A DNA stretch of 64,000 nucleotides from Dichetophora obliterata (lineage: Eukaryota > Arthropoda > Insecta > Diptera > Sciomyzidae). The first letter of the stretch is position 1. Each line of letters opens with the position of its first letter. Shown here one piece after another: positions 1 to 10,620 of the stretch. Location: assembly GCA_963920525.1 (NCBI GenBank), contig OY986439.1:213618000-213681999 (forward strand), written 5' to 3'. The position numbers and the translations under genes were made by a program. The notes under the pieces are model-generated. The model made no database searches, was not told the DNA's origin, and saw only the letters and a program-made list of their open reading frames with translations.

Positions 1-349
1 AAATGTAAAAGAAAGACTGAAAATAGCAATAACTGTCTAAAAGTAGGCTACAATTTTAGAAAATATTAAAATTATATTATATATATTACACCAACGCGAA
101 TTTTGTACGGCATAAGGCTTTTTAAGTACAAGTCCAATCTTAATAAATTTAGTATGGTTTGGTAGGTTTCGACCTGTAGATGTGCAAACTGGACTTTTTA
201 TTTCTTCAAAATTTATATTTTTCTAGTTATAACGAGTTAAAGTTTGTATATAACTGTTGTTATGTTGATTTTTCTCTTCTTTATTTCAGCATATGCCTAA
301 AAATATGTGAGGTATTTTTTCAATAGCTATCTAACTTATATATATTACT
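1..349. other. AT-rich non-coding sequence
   Basis: I see no long reading frame, repeat boundary or RNA gene here. It is AT-rich sequence with short A and T runs. Confidence 0.5.
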
Positions 350-2530
350 AGCTGATATACCCGGTGTTACTCGAGAGTCATTTATATAAAAATTTTAATA
401 TACACTTTTCGATTAAATGTTTTTGTAAATTTTGGAATATTGCAAAAACGTGTTAAATTTAAGTTTGAGACCACTATAAAAATATTAGTTAAAAAATTTA
501 CCAAGCTTTTTTAACGAAGAAATAATTTTATCACTGTTTTTTCACAATCAAAAACTGTTTTTTAGTTCTAAACTGAATTTACTGGCTACTGGTAAGCATG
601 TTACTTGCACTTCGCTAATGAAAATCAAATTTATTAAAATCTTCCTAAAGTTTTTTAGTAGTTTTTCCAGTTGGAAAATAACAATTGGATTGTCTCTAAA
701 TAAAAAATTAATATAAATTGAGTCTGATAGTTGATGCAATTTCTTAAGTCTTCTGAATTACTATTTTATACGAAAAATTGCACAGTCGTTTTTTAATGTA
801 AATTAGCCAAAAAGGTGTAAGTTAAGAAAGCAGTCGATTTTTCTTCTGAATTCCTATTTTATACGAAAAATTGCACAGTCGTTTTTTAATGTAAATTATC
901 CAAAAAGGTGTAAGTTAAGAAAGCAGTCGATTTTTAATTTTTATTATAAAATATACAGCAACCTGTAGCAATATTATCGACGTTAACAGATCGACATAAA
1001 TCCAGCTGAAAAATCTGCAAGAAAAGTGCAAGAAGTGCCATTATCTTATTTGCTGCAAGTTTACGCTGTGTGCGAAAAGAACTAAATTGGATAACAGTTA
1101 CCGACTTTTCTAATATATTGGAATCGTGTCGGCAATGCAGTACTTATTTCTAATTTATAATATTTTCCAGCATACTTTTCAGCATACTTTCGGTTAGTAC
1201 GCAATTGAACCGAAAAATTTGTTCAATGCAGCCAAGCTTACAACCATGATTGGAGAGTTAAAATGTCAAAATTTCGCTGTCTTTTATATGTCGGTACATT
1301 TAATTGGCGTGGAAATTTGACTTTCAACAATATAGTTCAAATAACACATTAAACATGAAAAAATTAACTTTTACAGTATTCTTATTCACATTCATCTTTT
1401 CGATGATACAGTGATATATATAGAACTTTTCAAGTACCATTGATAAAGAACTGTGTGACAACGTGACATTGATAAAGAACTGTGTGACATTGATAAAGAA
1501 CTGTGAGAAAAATGACAAATCACAATAAAACAGATTTAACAGGAAGGGGGCGGGGGTGGGGAGGCAAAAATTGAGATTTTATATACACCAAAATGTTTTT
1601 AATTACTCTAGACACACAACTCGATTTCTATATAGAGAATTTTAAAACAAAACTCAGTTTTATTAAAAGTCTGGTATGAAAAAATAGATTTTTAGCCATA
1701 ACTTTTGATTGGAAAGAGATATTGGGGTAATTTTTTTCACATAAATTATTTTTGAGACTTGAATTTTTTGTAAAAAATATAAAAACAACATTTTGGAAAA
1801 AATAAATTTCGCGAAAAAAATCAAAGGGTGGTACCCTGTTGTTTTAATGACAAAAACAGTAAAATAATTTTTGCGCTTAGATGGAAGAATTCTTGCAAAT
1901 AAATGCTATGTCATATGAAAAGTAGTCAGATGTGCAATTTTTAATTGATTTGATTTTTACAACAACAACGATTTTTTAGTCATTTTTTGAGTAAAAAGTC
2001 AATATTTTGGACCTGTTTTGACATAATCATAAAAGATATATACACTGGCTTAACGGTACAGTTCAACCTATTTTTGTGTAGTAACTTTATTGAACTTTTG
2101 AACAAAAAAAATTTGAATGAAATATATCAATGGACAGCGGAGATATTTGCATCGAAAGACCAAACTTTGATTTTCATGTCGTTTTTTTCTCATTCTTAGG
2201 TGACGATGTTTTATGAAAAAGTCGTTGTACTGAAAATTTCTCCAATTTTGAAGATATGTGAGTGTTTTTGACGTCAAAATAACAAAAAATTTTTAAAATT
2301 AAATACACAAAAATCTCCTATACTAAAAAGTTTTATAATAACAAAATTACCATTAGTTGAAAAATTTCAGAGGGGGCGTGGCAAAAACTAAGTATGTAAC
2401 ATTTTAAGTTGGGATAAATTTAATATGTGTACCTAGTTTGAGAGAAATCCGTTGAGCCGTTAGATTTGTATAAAGGCCAAACAAACAAACAAACAAACAA
2501 ACAGAAAATGAGTTTTATTACTATAGATAA
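350..2530. repeat. Candidate old interspersed repeat with CAAA-rich tail
   Basis: The left edge carries 'actagctgatatacccgg', and the right edge ends in a run of five 'caaa' units (about 2479-2502) followed by 'ttttattactatagata'. From general knowledge, this pair of edges resembles a widespread arthropod interspersed repeat whose class I cannot name with confidence. The interior has no long open frame, so any coding capacity is lost. Treating the whole interval as one unit is an inference from the two edges. It could be two separate fragments. Confidence 0.35.
749..936. repeat. Tandem duplication, 93-bp unit, two copies
   Basis: Two adjacent near-identical copies start at about 751 and 844. 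They share 'ttatacgaaaaattgcacag' and 'aaaggtgtaagttaagaaag', with only a few differences between them. This is a local duplication inside the larger repeat. Confidence 0.85.
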
Positions 2531-3499
2531 GTTATATTGTTATATTGAAATAATCTTTTAGGTCTGTTCCCGCACTCGATTCATGTGGCTTAAGGTTACT
2601 TGAAAGCGTTATTTTACAAATTTTTGAAGCTCGAGAGAGAAGAATAACATGCAGAATGCCACTCTCTATTCTATTACAATTACTTGAAGTTTGTACGGAA
2701 ACAGACCTAATTGCATAGCTAAGACTATGAATTGATGTATTCAATATCAATGTGATACTGGAATGATTTCTTACAGTTGAAACAAGATTTCTAAACTGTT
2801 GGTCGGAAAATTTTTTAATCTTTAAAAATTTACGCAAAAATTTAATAAGAAATTGGAAACTGGTAATGAAACATTTTTGTGCAAGCATTTTGCAACTGGA
2901 AATCAAGAAATATTCTTACTCCTGTATATTTAAAATAAATTTGGGCATGAAATTAAATATGCTAACATTATATCGTCGTTGCGCGTGCAATACCGCGTAT
3001 ATTGCAAATAGGCCAAAATTAATTTAATTTCAGTTTTGATCAGTTAAAAATCTATTCAGTAGCTCAAAATAAAATCTAGGTATGTTTGATTTTGGCGTTT
3101 TAACGCCACACGGGTTTACTAGTTTTTTATAATTTTAAATGTATTGAATATAAGTAAATTTAACCGCTTAATTTTGTAAATCGAAAACCAGCGACAAGCA
3201 TGACACGAGAAGTAATAAAATTTTGTATAGAGAAAGGTATTGCTTCTCGCATCTTACTTCACGTTGATTTGCGTTTTCGATATACAAAATAAAGGAGTAA
3301 AAGCTTCAAAAGAATTAGTTTAACAGCTTTGGGCAACCAAAATAGCCTAAACCAAAATTCTTCAAGAATCTAAAGTAGCGAAAACAATTCGAAGGAGTGA
3401 CCTGTCTCGCCAATCGATCATATAACTGATCATTTAAAATAAGGATTTCTTAGAAGTTGAAAGTGGCGAAACCCAAAATGTTGTAATGCCAGTTTGAGC
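2531..3499. other. Non-coding, includes a weak imperfect palindrome
   Basis: I see no supported gene. An imperfect palindrome of about 110 bp at 3178-3290 ('tcgaaaaccagcga' against 'gatttgcgttttcga', centred on 'attttgtatagag') loosely resembles the palindromic MITE at 15,457, including the 'ttgcttctcg' motif, and may be a decayed relative. Confidence 0.4.
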
Positions 3500-3850
3500 A
3501 GTTAGTATAAATATTTTACTTTCAAAGAAACGAATTTGGAATAGGAGACGGGACGTCTCCCACACATTTTTTTTTAAAAATTGGATTACCTCAAAAACTT
3601 TTACTCGTTTATAAAAATTTAAATAACAACTGACTCACTTCAAGAAGAATGAATTTGGACAAGAAGGCGTGGTTCTTTGTGACAAAGTTAGATAATCTCT
3701 AGAAAACTGGATGATAGAACAGCCAAATTTTACTTGTTTATTTAAATTAAGATAACAAATGACTCATTTCAGGGAGAATAAATTTATACAAAAAGACGCT
3801 GCATCTTCCATGCAAAATTTATAACAATAATTTATAATGTGGAGAAATTT
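3500..3850. repeat. Decayed tandem repeat, unit about 125 bp
   Basis: Three spaced, degenerate copies of a motif like 'gaatttggacaagaaggcg' occur near 3533, 3649 and 3778, preceded in two of them by 'gactcactt' or a close variant. This may be a worn-down array of the same general kind as the 126-bp minisatellite further right. Confidence 0.35.
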
Positions 3851-4105
3851 ATACACAGTGCGCATTTTGGCTAGTGTTACGCAAAAGAAGGTAATGCTAG
3901 TAGTGCTTTTATTAGCGTCAGTATCCTTCCACGATTGCTGTATTGATGAGAGCTTCTGTAAGGCCTACTTTTTGAAGGTTCTGTGTCTTTTCATATAATT
4001 GTATATGAAAAAATTTTAAGTCAGATCAGAACAATTTAAGAAATATCTACATTTTTTAAGAAAAACAAAAAATTTTTTGTTCGAGCTGGGTTTCGAACGA
4101 AATTT
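3851..4105 (-). repeat. Fragment of a TIR element ending in cccactgggta-like sequence
   Basis: On the minus strand this segment matches 6,835-7,325 in order: a tRNA B-box-like 'gttcgaaacccagctcgaac', T-rich sequence, 'ccttcaaaaagtaggcctta', 'cactactagca' and a terminus 'cactgtgtata'. It lacks the 230-bp palindromic MITE present in the other copy, so it records the empty site of that insertion. Confidence 0.7.
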
Positions 4106-4199
4106 GGAAAAAAAGACCAAAAATCATATCTTGGCGCAGAATAGACAGAATTTAATAAAACTTGGTGCAGGATACTTGGAATAAAGCATATTGTCCAAG

Positions 4200-4880
4200 C
4201 ACGATGGAAAAAGTGGGCAAGATTCAACAAAGGGCGTGGCACTATCAATAAAATACTGTACCTCGTCTTATATTAGCACCAGTTTATTTAAATTGGGTAT
4301 AGGAGTGGGTAGGACGTTTCCGAGCACGTCAGAATAGTAGGCTGGATTCAACAAAGGGGCGTGGCACTATCAATAAAATACTGTATCTTGTCTAATATTA
4401 GCACTAGCTTATTTAAATTGAGTATAGGAGTGAGTAGGATCGTTTCCGAAAACGTTAGAAAAGTAGGCGGGATTCAGCAAAGGGGCGTGGCACGATCAAT
4501 AAAATACTGTATCTCGTCTAATATTAGCACTAGCTTATTTAAATTGAGTATAGGGGTGAGTAGGATCGTTTCCGAACACATAACAAAAGTAGGCGGGATT
4601 CAACAAATGGGCGTGGCACAATCAATAAAATACTGTATCTCGTCTAATATTAACACTAGCTTAATTAAATTGAGTATAGGGGTGAGTAGCATAGTTTCCG
4701 AGCACGTTAGAAAAGTAGGCAGGCTTCAACAAAGGGGCGTGGCACTATCAATAAAATACTGTATCTCATCTTATATTAGCACCAGTTTATTTAAATTGGG
4801 TATAGGGGTGGGTAGAATCGTTAGCGAGCATGTTAGAAAAAATGGATGGGATTTAACAAAGGGGCGTGTCACTATTAAAT
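4200..4880. repeat. 126-bp minisatellite array A
   Basis: About five tandem units with a 126-bp period; 'aaaggggcgtggcac'-type motifs recur at about 4355, 4481, 4607, 4733 and 4860. Each unit contains 'aaaatactgtatctcgtc' followed by 'taatattagcactagctta'. Because 126 is divisible by three, an open frame of 173 residues runs through the array and encodes a repeated peptide, but I see no sign that it is a real gene. A homologous, more diverged array lies at 35,270-36,420. Confidence 0.9.
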
Positions 4881-5876
4881 AAAAACTGTAGGTATATTTT
4901 TATTGATTCTGGGGTATTAAAAAAGAGGCGAAAAGAGGAGATTTTTTCTTTTTTTCTAAATTTTTTTCTACTTTTTTATATATATTTATTATTTTTGGTT
5001 TTTTATATTTTTTTTTTTATTTTTTGGTTTTATTATTTCTTATTTAAATTTTTCTTTTTTTTTCTATTTTTTATAGAATATAATCAATTGTAAAATTAAC
5101 ATCGTCGTTATGCGAATTAATTTAATTTAGAACTTCTCTTTTTGAAAATTTAACCACTTCGATTCAATAGAACACAGATTGCATGTTGGAAAAACAACAC
5201 GATCTAGCTTAACGCAACACTATGAACACAACTCCTTGAGTTTTGCAACACTCAAAAAAGCTCAATTGTCACAATTTGATTGCAATTTAAACTTTTTATC
5301 TAGTTTGCTTAGAGTTTGCCTTAGCAGTAGTTTACTGTCTCCTCTCTGTTTTTTGATTTAGGTCGCCTGTTTTCGATTTGAGAGTACTGCACGACGTTCG
5401 TTTTTTATAAATTTCTCGAAAGTTTTTAACAACGTGAATAAGTGTGCATATCCCTATTCAAGTAAACATCTTAAAGAAAGTAATAGCATGTAAATTATTT
5501 CAATTACCAGCGGAATCTTGGTGAATCTTCTTTAAGCGTATTTTTTTAAATCCCAGTTTTGTGTATTTAGTATGAGGAAAAATGGATTAAAAATAAAAGA
5601 AAATATGTGTATATATTTTATTTTCAATATTGTATTCAATGTCTTTAAAAAAGTGCTAGCAATTTTAAAGAACTTTTAGATATGGAGGTGTAATTAAAAA
5701 AAAACTCACATTTTTACTTAAAATCTGTCCCAAATTGTAGTTTTAAATTTTATAGCAATAATATTTCGTCTCAGGGTACCTTAATGTGTCCCGTTTTCAA
5801 TCGTAAAAATCATTTGTATACATAACATATTTGATTTTTGCCCACTTATTGAAATTCCTGGCCCAATGTGCGGCAT
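4881..5876. other. T-rich simple sequence then non-coding DNA
   Basis: Positions 4930-5075 are very T-rich simple sequence. From there to 5876 I see no supported gene, element boundary or RNA gene. Confidence 0.5.
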
Positions 5877-6634
5877 TCCCGAAAGCTTACTTTCAGTTGT
5901 AATGATGCAAAATAAGCGAAAGTTTGTTAACAAGTACGGTTAACGAGTGTATAAGGTGTCGAACCGGCAGATGAGAGGGCGTGGGTTCGAATCCGGAAAT
6001 TGTCCGTCGTTTTTTACTTCAAGTTGATATTTATATTGCTTTTCCTTTTAACGTGCATTCACAAAAAGGGCTTTTAGCAGGACACTTTAGGGCCACGAAA
6101 GAGGAAGGCTTAGAAAATGTTCTCATTTTATATAAAAAAGTTAAAGGGCTTGAATATGAGTGCGGAAGGGCTAAGAAACCCGTATGATGGCCTGCTAGAA
6201 GCGCTTCAAAGACCTGCTTTTGCCCACTAGGCATGGTTGGGAATATTTTATAGTTCATTAAAAGCATACCCAGTGGACAAAAGCAGGTCTTTGAAGCGCT
6301 TCTAGCAGGCCATCATATGGATTTCATAGCCCTTCCGTGCTCGTTTCCAAGCCCATAAACTTTTTTATATGAAACGAGAAAATTTTCTAGGCCTTCTTCT
6401 CTCGCGACTCTAAAGAAGCCTGCTAGAAGCCTGCTAGAAGCCCTTCTTTAGAATGTACATTAGAAAGAAAAGAAATATCAATATCAACTTGAAATAAAAA
6501 ACTTTTGACAATCTCCAGATTTGAACCAGCGTCTTCTCATCTGGCGATCTGGCATCTTACCCACTTGTCCACCTCAGTTGTTAACGCACTTTAGCTTATT
6601 TTGCATCATTACAAAGTAAAGTAAGCTTTCGGGA
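5877..6634. mobile_element. Foldback (long inverted repeat) element with tRNA-like sequences in its arms
   Basis: The two arms, about 355 bp each, are inverted copies: 'cccgaaagcttactttcag' at 5877 is mirrored by 'agtaagctttcggg' ending near 6634, and the innermost 50 bp (6184-6233 against 6267-6320) are nearly perfect. The loop is about 35 bp. The left arm holds a canonical RNA polymerase III B-box, 'ggttcgaatcc', at about 5984-5996. The right arm carries a degenerate one on the minus strand ('ggttcaaatct'). No open frame is credible and I see no clear target duplication. The inner ends read like 'cccactgggta', so the structure may be two head-to-head copies of one element rather than a classic foldback. 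Confidence 0.75.
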
Positions 6635-7324
6635 GCGCGGGTTCGCGACCCAGCTCGGACCAAAAAAAAAATTTTTTTGTATTTTTTTAAAAATCTACAT
6701 TTTTTTACAAATTTTTCTGTTCATTTAAACATTTTTTTGGAATTTTTTTGTAAATTTCTTCATACAAAAATAATAGAAAAGACTTAGAATTTTTCCATAT
6801 AAAAGTTTTCATGTAATGTGATATGCAATGTGTTATATTTCGGAGACCTGGGTTCGCGTCCCAGCTTGGACAAAAAAAAATATTTTTTTTTGTTTGTTCT
6901 TTAAGATTTGATTTTTTTTTTAATTGATCTGATCATTTATAATTTTTTCAAAATTTTTTTAAAAAACCTTCAAAAGGTAGGCCTTACAGAAGCACTCATC
7001 AATGCAGCGATCATGGAAGGTATATTGGGTCATGTGAATAAAAAATCAGCAAATACTTTTACTGAATTTTTCTAGTAAAAAGTATGGATTTAGTGAATAA
7101 AAAAAGCTATATAGATATAGCTTAAAAAGCTTAAAGCTATATAGATATAGATATAAAAAAAGCTATATAGATATAGCTTTTTTTATTCACTAAATCCATA
7201 CTTTTTACTAGAAAAATTCAGTAAAAGCATTTGCTGATTTTTTATTCACATGACCCATTGACGCCAATAAGAGCACTACTAGCATGCAGTATTTTGCGTT
7301 TCGCTAGCTAAAATGCCCACTGGG
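6268..7324. mobile_element. TIR element, termini CCCAGTGG, TA-flanked, with B-box modules
   Basis: The left end 'ta|cccagtggac' and the right end 'gcccactggg|ta' form short terminal inverted repeats flanked by TA. Its left half is also the right arm of the foldback. Two tRNA-like modules, 'ggttcgcgacccagctcgg' (about 6640) and 'ggttcgcgtcccagcttgg' (about 6851), are each followed by an A run. No coding capacity is seen. Taking 6268-7324 as one unit is partly inference. Confidence 0.5.
7027..7256. mobile_element. Palindromic MITE (230 bp)
   Basis: Almost the whole sequence is one hairpin: 'gggtcatgtgaataaaaaat' at the left is mirrored by 'attttttattcacatgaccc' at the right, with the centre built from 'agctatatagatatagct' units. 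Direct 'att' on both sides suggests a 3-bp target duplication. The related sequence at 3851-4105 lacks it, which supports its being a discrete insertion. Confidence 0.85.
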
Positions 7325-7554
7325 TATAGTTTCTATTTCATGTTTTTATGTGCATTCAAATTGTAAATTTTGTGTGGGAGTAAGGCGTGGCTTAAAACTA
7401 ATTTGAATGATGCTTAGCCTAGTTTCTAGGCTTAAGGGCTAAAACCACTATAAAATTTAATAAAATTAGACAAGTTTTTTAGAATTTTTGTAATCAGGGA
7501 AGCATAATTTATGTGAAATATACATACGGGGTTTTATTAAGCATATATTATATA
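7325..7554. other. Non-coding spacer
   Basis: AT-rich sequence with no gene or repeat boundary that I can support. Confidence 0.4.
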
Positions 7555-7736
7555 ATTTTTTTTTTTTAAAAAGATTAAAGAACTAAAGCATGCGCTTTAT
7601 GCCAACAACGTTTGGTCTTTGACCTGAAAGGAAAGGGATATATTATTTGAGCAAGAATTGATTGGAACCATAAGTGAATTATCGATTAGGCGGAATAAAC
7701 GTGCAAGACAATTTGAATTGCTTATAACCGAGGCTA

Positions 7737-8656
7737 CACTCTTAAAATTTATTAGTAAAATGTCTACGAATGATATTAGTAAACAAAATATTCGTACATT
7801 CTGCAAATATGCGTATTACATACAAAGTATTTTTGTTGTGATATCTTTACGAATTCATTCGTAAAATTTTTCTAATGCCTGATGTAGTATCTGCGAATAT
7901 AAATTTGTTTTATATACTAATGATATTCGCAAACAAAAATAATCAATTCGTATTAGTGTATTGTACGAATGATTGTGTACATATAAATAATAATATTCGT
8001 AAATTTCTCTTACAAATAAGTTCGTGATTTCTGTCATTACATTCGTAGTATTTACTAATGCTTTCGTAATATTTACGAATGAAAAATAATATTAGCAGAA
8101 ACCATTCATTCGTAGAATGTACGAATTATAATAAGTAGAGTTTAGAAAATTGAAAACCAAAATCGTTTAGCCTTGTTTGTCGAACATCTACAGAACATAA
8201 GGAACTGTATGATTGTAAAGTAACTGTAGCCTACTGGTAGAGTGCGTGGCCCGTAAGCTAAATAGCCGAGGTTCAAACACCAGCTCGGACAGTATTTTTT
8301 AATTTTTTTTTTTACTGGTTTGTCGAGCAACTCAAGAATGTAAGGAACTGTATCACTGTAAAGTGGCTGTAGCCTACAGGTGGAGTGCGTGGCGAGTAAG
8401 CTGAAGAGCCGAGGTTCAAACCCCAAATCCGACAGATAATTTATTTTTTTCTTATAAAATATTATGATCATTCGTAAATGTAACAAATGTATTCGTACAA
8501 TATACGTTTGTTTTTTAGGAATACGAATAAAATATTCGTAATTTGAACTAATAAACGTCGACTCTACGAATCCTATTCGTGGCTGAGAATTACGAGTAAA
8601 AAAACGTAGAATGGACGCAGTTATTAGTAATATTTACACACAAATATTTTTGAGTG
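7737..8656. mobile_element. TA-flanked MITE (920 bp), Tc1/mariner-type ends, carrying two tRNA-like units
   Basis: The left end 'cactcttaaaat' and the right end 'atttttgagtg' form inverted repeats, with TA directly on each side. The empty site in the second SINE copy contains a single TA-like site, which supports TA duplication. The interior is full of short 'attcgta'/'tacgaat' motifs in both orientations, possible subterminal protein-binding sites. It also contains two tandem tRNA-like units. No transposase frame is present, so it is non-autonomous. The superfamily is inferred from the TA duplication and the 'cact' end only. Confidence 0.8.
8214..8440 (+). repeat. Two tandem tRNA-like (Pol III promoter-like) units
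   Basis: The first unit has an A-box-like 'tagcctactggtagagtgcg' (about 8227) and a B-box-like 'ggttcaaacac' (about 8270). The second repeats the layout 143 bp later with 'tagcctacaggtggagtgcg' and 'ggttcaaaccc' (about 8413). The first is followed by 'cagctcggac' and the second by a diverged 'caaatccgac'. The arms do not pair into a good cloverleaf, so these are tRNA-derived repeats, not tRNA genes. Confidence 0.65.
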
Positions 8657-8874
8657 TAGTCTTATGCCTTACCTCGGCAAGCATTTCCAGCCCTCAGTTG
8701 TTCCTGTCCTATAATTTCACATTTTCCACAATTTAGCTGTGGAGTTTCTGTTTCAATCACTGTTAAATGTAGTAAAGAACAAAGAAATCGAATAAAACCA
8801 TGCTCGAACCCGGTTTCGAACCGGGGACCTCTGAGTTGATAGTCTAGCGCACTCCTCACTAGACTATAAAGGCC

Positions 8875-9129
8875 AAAAAATGTTGTCTCTTTTTTTGCTT
8901 TTAAATGACGGTACTAGAGCGTCATTATTGGATAGCCTTCATTGATATGGGAGATAGGCGATCAATTAAAATTTGAGTAATCTTTGTGCAAGCTTTAAAC
9001 TTAAAAACGAAATGGTTTCAGGCAAAATTGTATGTTTATAGCCTCATTTTTGCGTTTTCAGATCACTGTTTCAACTGTAAACCCCAAGACACAATGGTTT
9101 ATGTTTATATTAGATTATTTTCTTACATA
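8875..9129. other. Non-coding spacer
   Basis: No gene or repeat boundary is visible between the SINE head and the palindromic element at 9130. Confidence 0.4.
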
Positions 9130-9996
9130 CAGTTGCGGTCAAAATAATAGCAGCACCCTTATATTCATACATGTTTGGATAAATAATACTAGTCTACGAA
9201 TTTCGGATCCGGTAAGTCCATTTTCATTCCTATATGTGATTTCAATGCTCGTTCCAACTCCGTACTCAGTTTCCTCCTATATTGTAAAATTTTCAAGACA
9301 CAGGGTGTTTCACGTTTTTGGCAAGTGTTTAGTATTATTGATCTAGAATTTAAACTACTCACCATAAAATAAAAATTATAATTTTGTATTTTTTGAAAAA
9401 TTATCAATTTTTCCATCAATGTATCAGCCACTATCGTGTCATGTACTGTAGCGAAGCTAAAATTCTGAGATTATCCAACGAAATATCAACAAATTTTGTA
9501 TCTTTTGTTTTAGCGGAACTGTAACCGTCCAAATTTAAAATGCCTTTTTTTCGTGTAAAAATACACTTAATCAACAGTATTTTAAATTCTAACTTTGGAC
9601 AGTAACAGCTCCGCTAAAACAAAAGATAGAAAATTTGTCGATATTTTGTTGGGTAATCTCAAAATTTTTTCTCCGCTAGAGCACATGACACGAAAGCGAT
9701 TGATATACTTATGAAAAATCTGATCTTTTTTCTAAAATACAAAATATTATTTTTTATTTTATGGTGAGTAGTTTAGATTCTAGATCAATAATACTAAACA
9801 CGTAACAAAACCGTAAAACACCCTGTATCTTGAAAGTTTTACAATATAGGGGGAAACTGAGTAAGGAGTTGGAACGAGTGTTGAAAGTACATATAGGAAT
9901 GAAAATGGACTTACCGGATCCGAAATTTTTAGACTAGTATTATTTATCCAAACATGTCTGAATATAAGGGTATTGCTATTATTTTAACCGCAGCTG
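9130..9996. mobile_element. Palindromic Tc1/mariner-like non-autonomous element (867 bp)
   Basis: The ends are 'cagttgcggtcaaaataata' on the left and the inverted equivalent, ending 'ccgcagctg', on the right, with TA on each side. The inverted arms extend about 400 bp inward, so nearly the whole element is one imperfect hairpin. Matching landmarks include 'actagtattatttatcc', 'gttccaactcc' and 'tagatcaataatactaaaca'. Long-arm, TA-flanked elements starting 'cagttgcgg' are typical of Tc1/mariner relatives. No transposase remains; the ORFs in the arms are mirror shadows. Confidence 0.9.
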
Positions 9997-9998
9997 TA

Positions 9999-10543
9999 TA
10001 TATAAACTATTATACATAATATTAATACAATATTTATTATATAAAATCCGAAAAATTCAATCTTGGAAAATATTGAAATTGTCAAACAGTGTAACAATTT
10101 AAACTGTTTCTATCGTCAGGAACTGATAAGACGTGTTTCTGCGGAAGTTTTTGACTATTTTATAAAATTAAAGATGTGTTTAATAACACTAAAAATATCT
10201 GCCTAAAAATATTCCTTAAATTCAACAGAAATTTCAACTCTTCTCGCAGCATATCTCAACAAGTGTTTTGACAAATAATATATGAAGATTTTTCAGATAC
10301 AGATTAAAATGTTTTTTAAAAACATCAAAAGCCTTTAAGCATGTCGCATGTTTTAATACAATTCTGTATTATTTCTTTCAAGACACTGATAGCCTAAAAG
10401 TATTCCTGAATTTTTTCAAAAATTTCCTCTTGTGGCATTTTCCACTTCAACTGAGAAAATTAAATCTATTCGCAGTTTAAGCTCACATTTAACAAATCGT
10501 ATTTAAAGCATTTGTTATTGTTGAAACTGTGAGCACACCGCCA
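9999..10543. other. Non-coding flank of the Transib element
   Basis: AT-rich sequence with no gene. Its last five bases, 'cgcca', are the left copy of the Transib target duplication. Confidence 0.5.
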
Positions 10544-10620
10544 CACAGTGGGATTAGTTCATACAATGTTTGGCAAAAAATATAAGGAGTGCTCATAGAA
10601 TGTTGAAATTTTGCTCTGAA

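Larger units (their letters stand above)
7555..8874 (-). mobile_element. tRNA-derived SINE, copy 1 (split by a MITE)
   Basis: This is a minus-strand copy of the SINE at 20,499-20,864. Its tRNA-like head (8874 down to about 8800) has an A-box-like 'tagtctagtgaggagtgcgc' and a B-box 'ggttcgaaacc'. The body resumes after an interruption at 7735 and runs to an A/T tail near 7555. The gap, 7737-8656, is occupied by a separate element flanked by TA. Comparison with the uninterrupted copy fixes the junctions exactly. As a SINE it encodes no protein and would depend on LINE enzymes. Confidence 0.85.

Noticed and set aside
2532..2906. 124-residue minus-strand frame
   Set aside because: No recognisable motif, no splice or repeat context supporting it, and composition similar to neighbouring non-coding DNA.
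4361..4882. 173-residue frame encoding a four-fold repeated peptide
   Set aside because: It follows a 126-bp minisatellite (42 codons per unit), the repeats drift without respect for codons, and the homologous array at 35,270 is not open.
6031..6267. 78-residue frame and its plus-strand partner in the foldback
   Set aside because: They mirror each other across the inverted arms and match no protein family that I recognise.
8796..8874. tRNA gene on the minus strand (and the similar one at 20,499-20,575)
   Set aside because: A and B boxes are present, but the stems do not form a sound cloverleaf and both continue into the same SINE body, so they are SINE heads.
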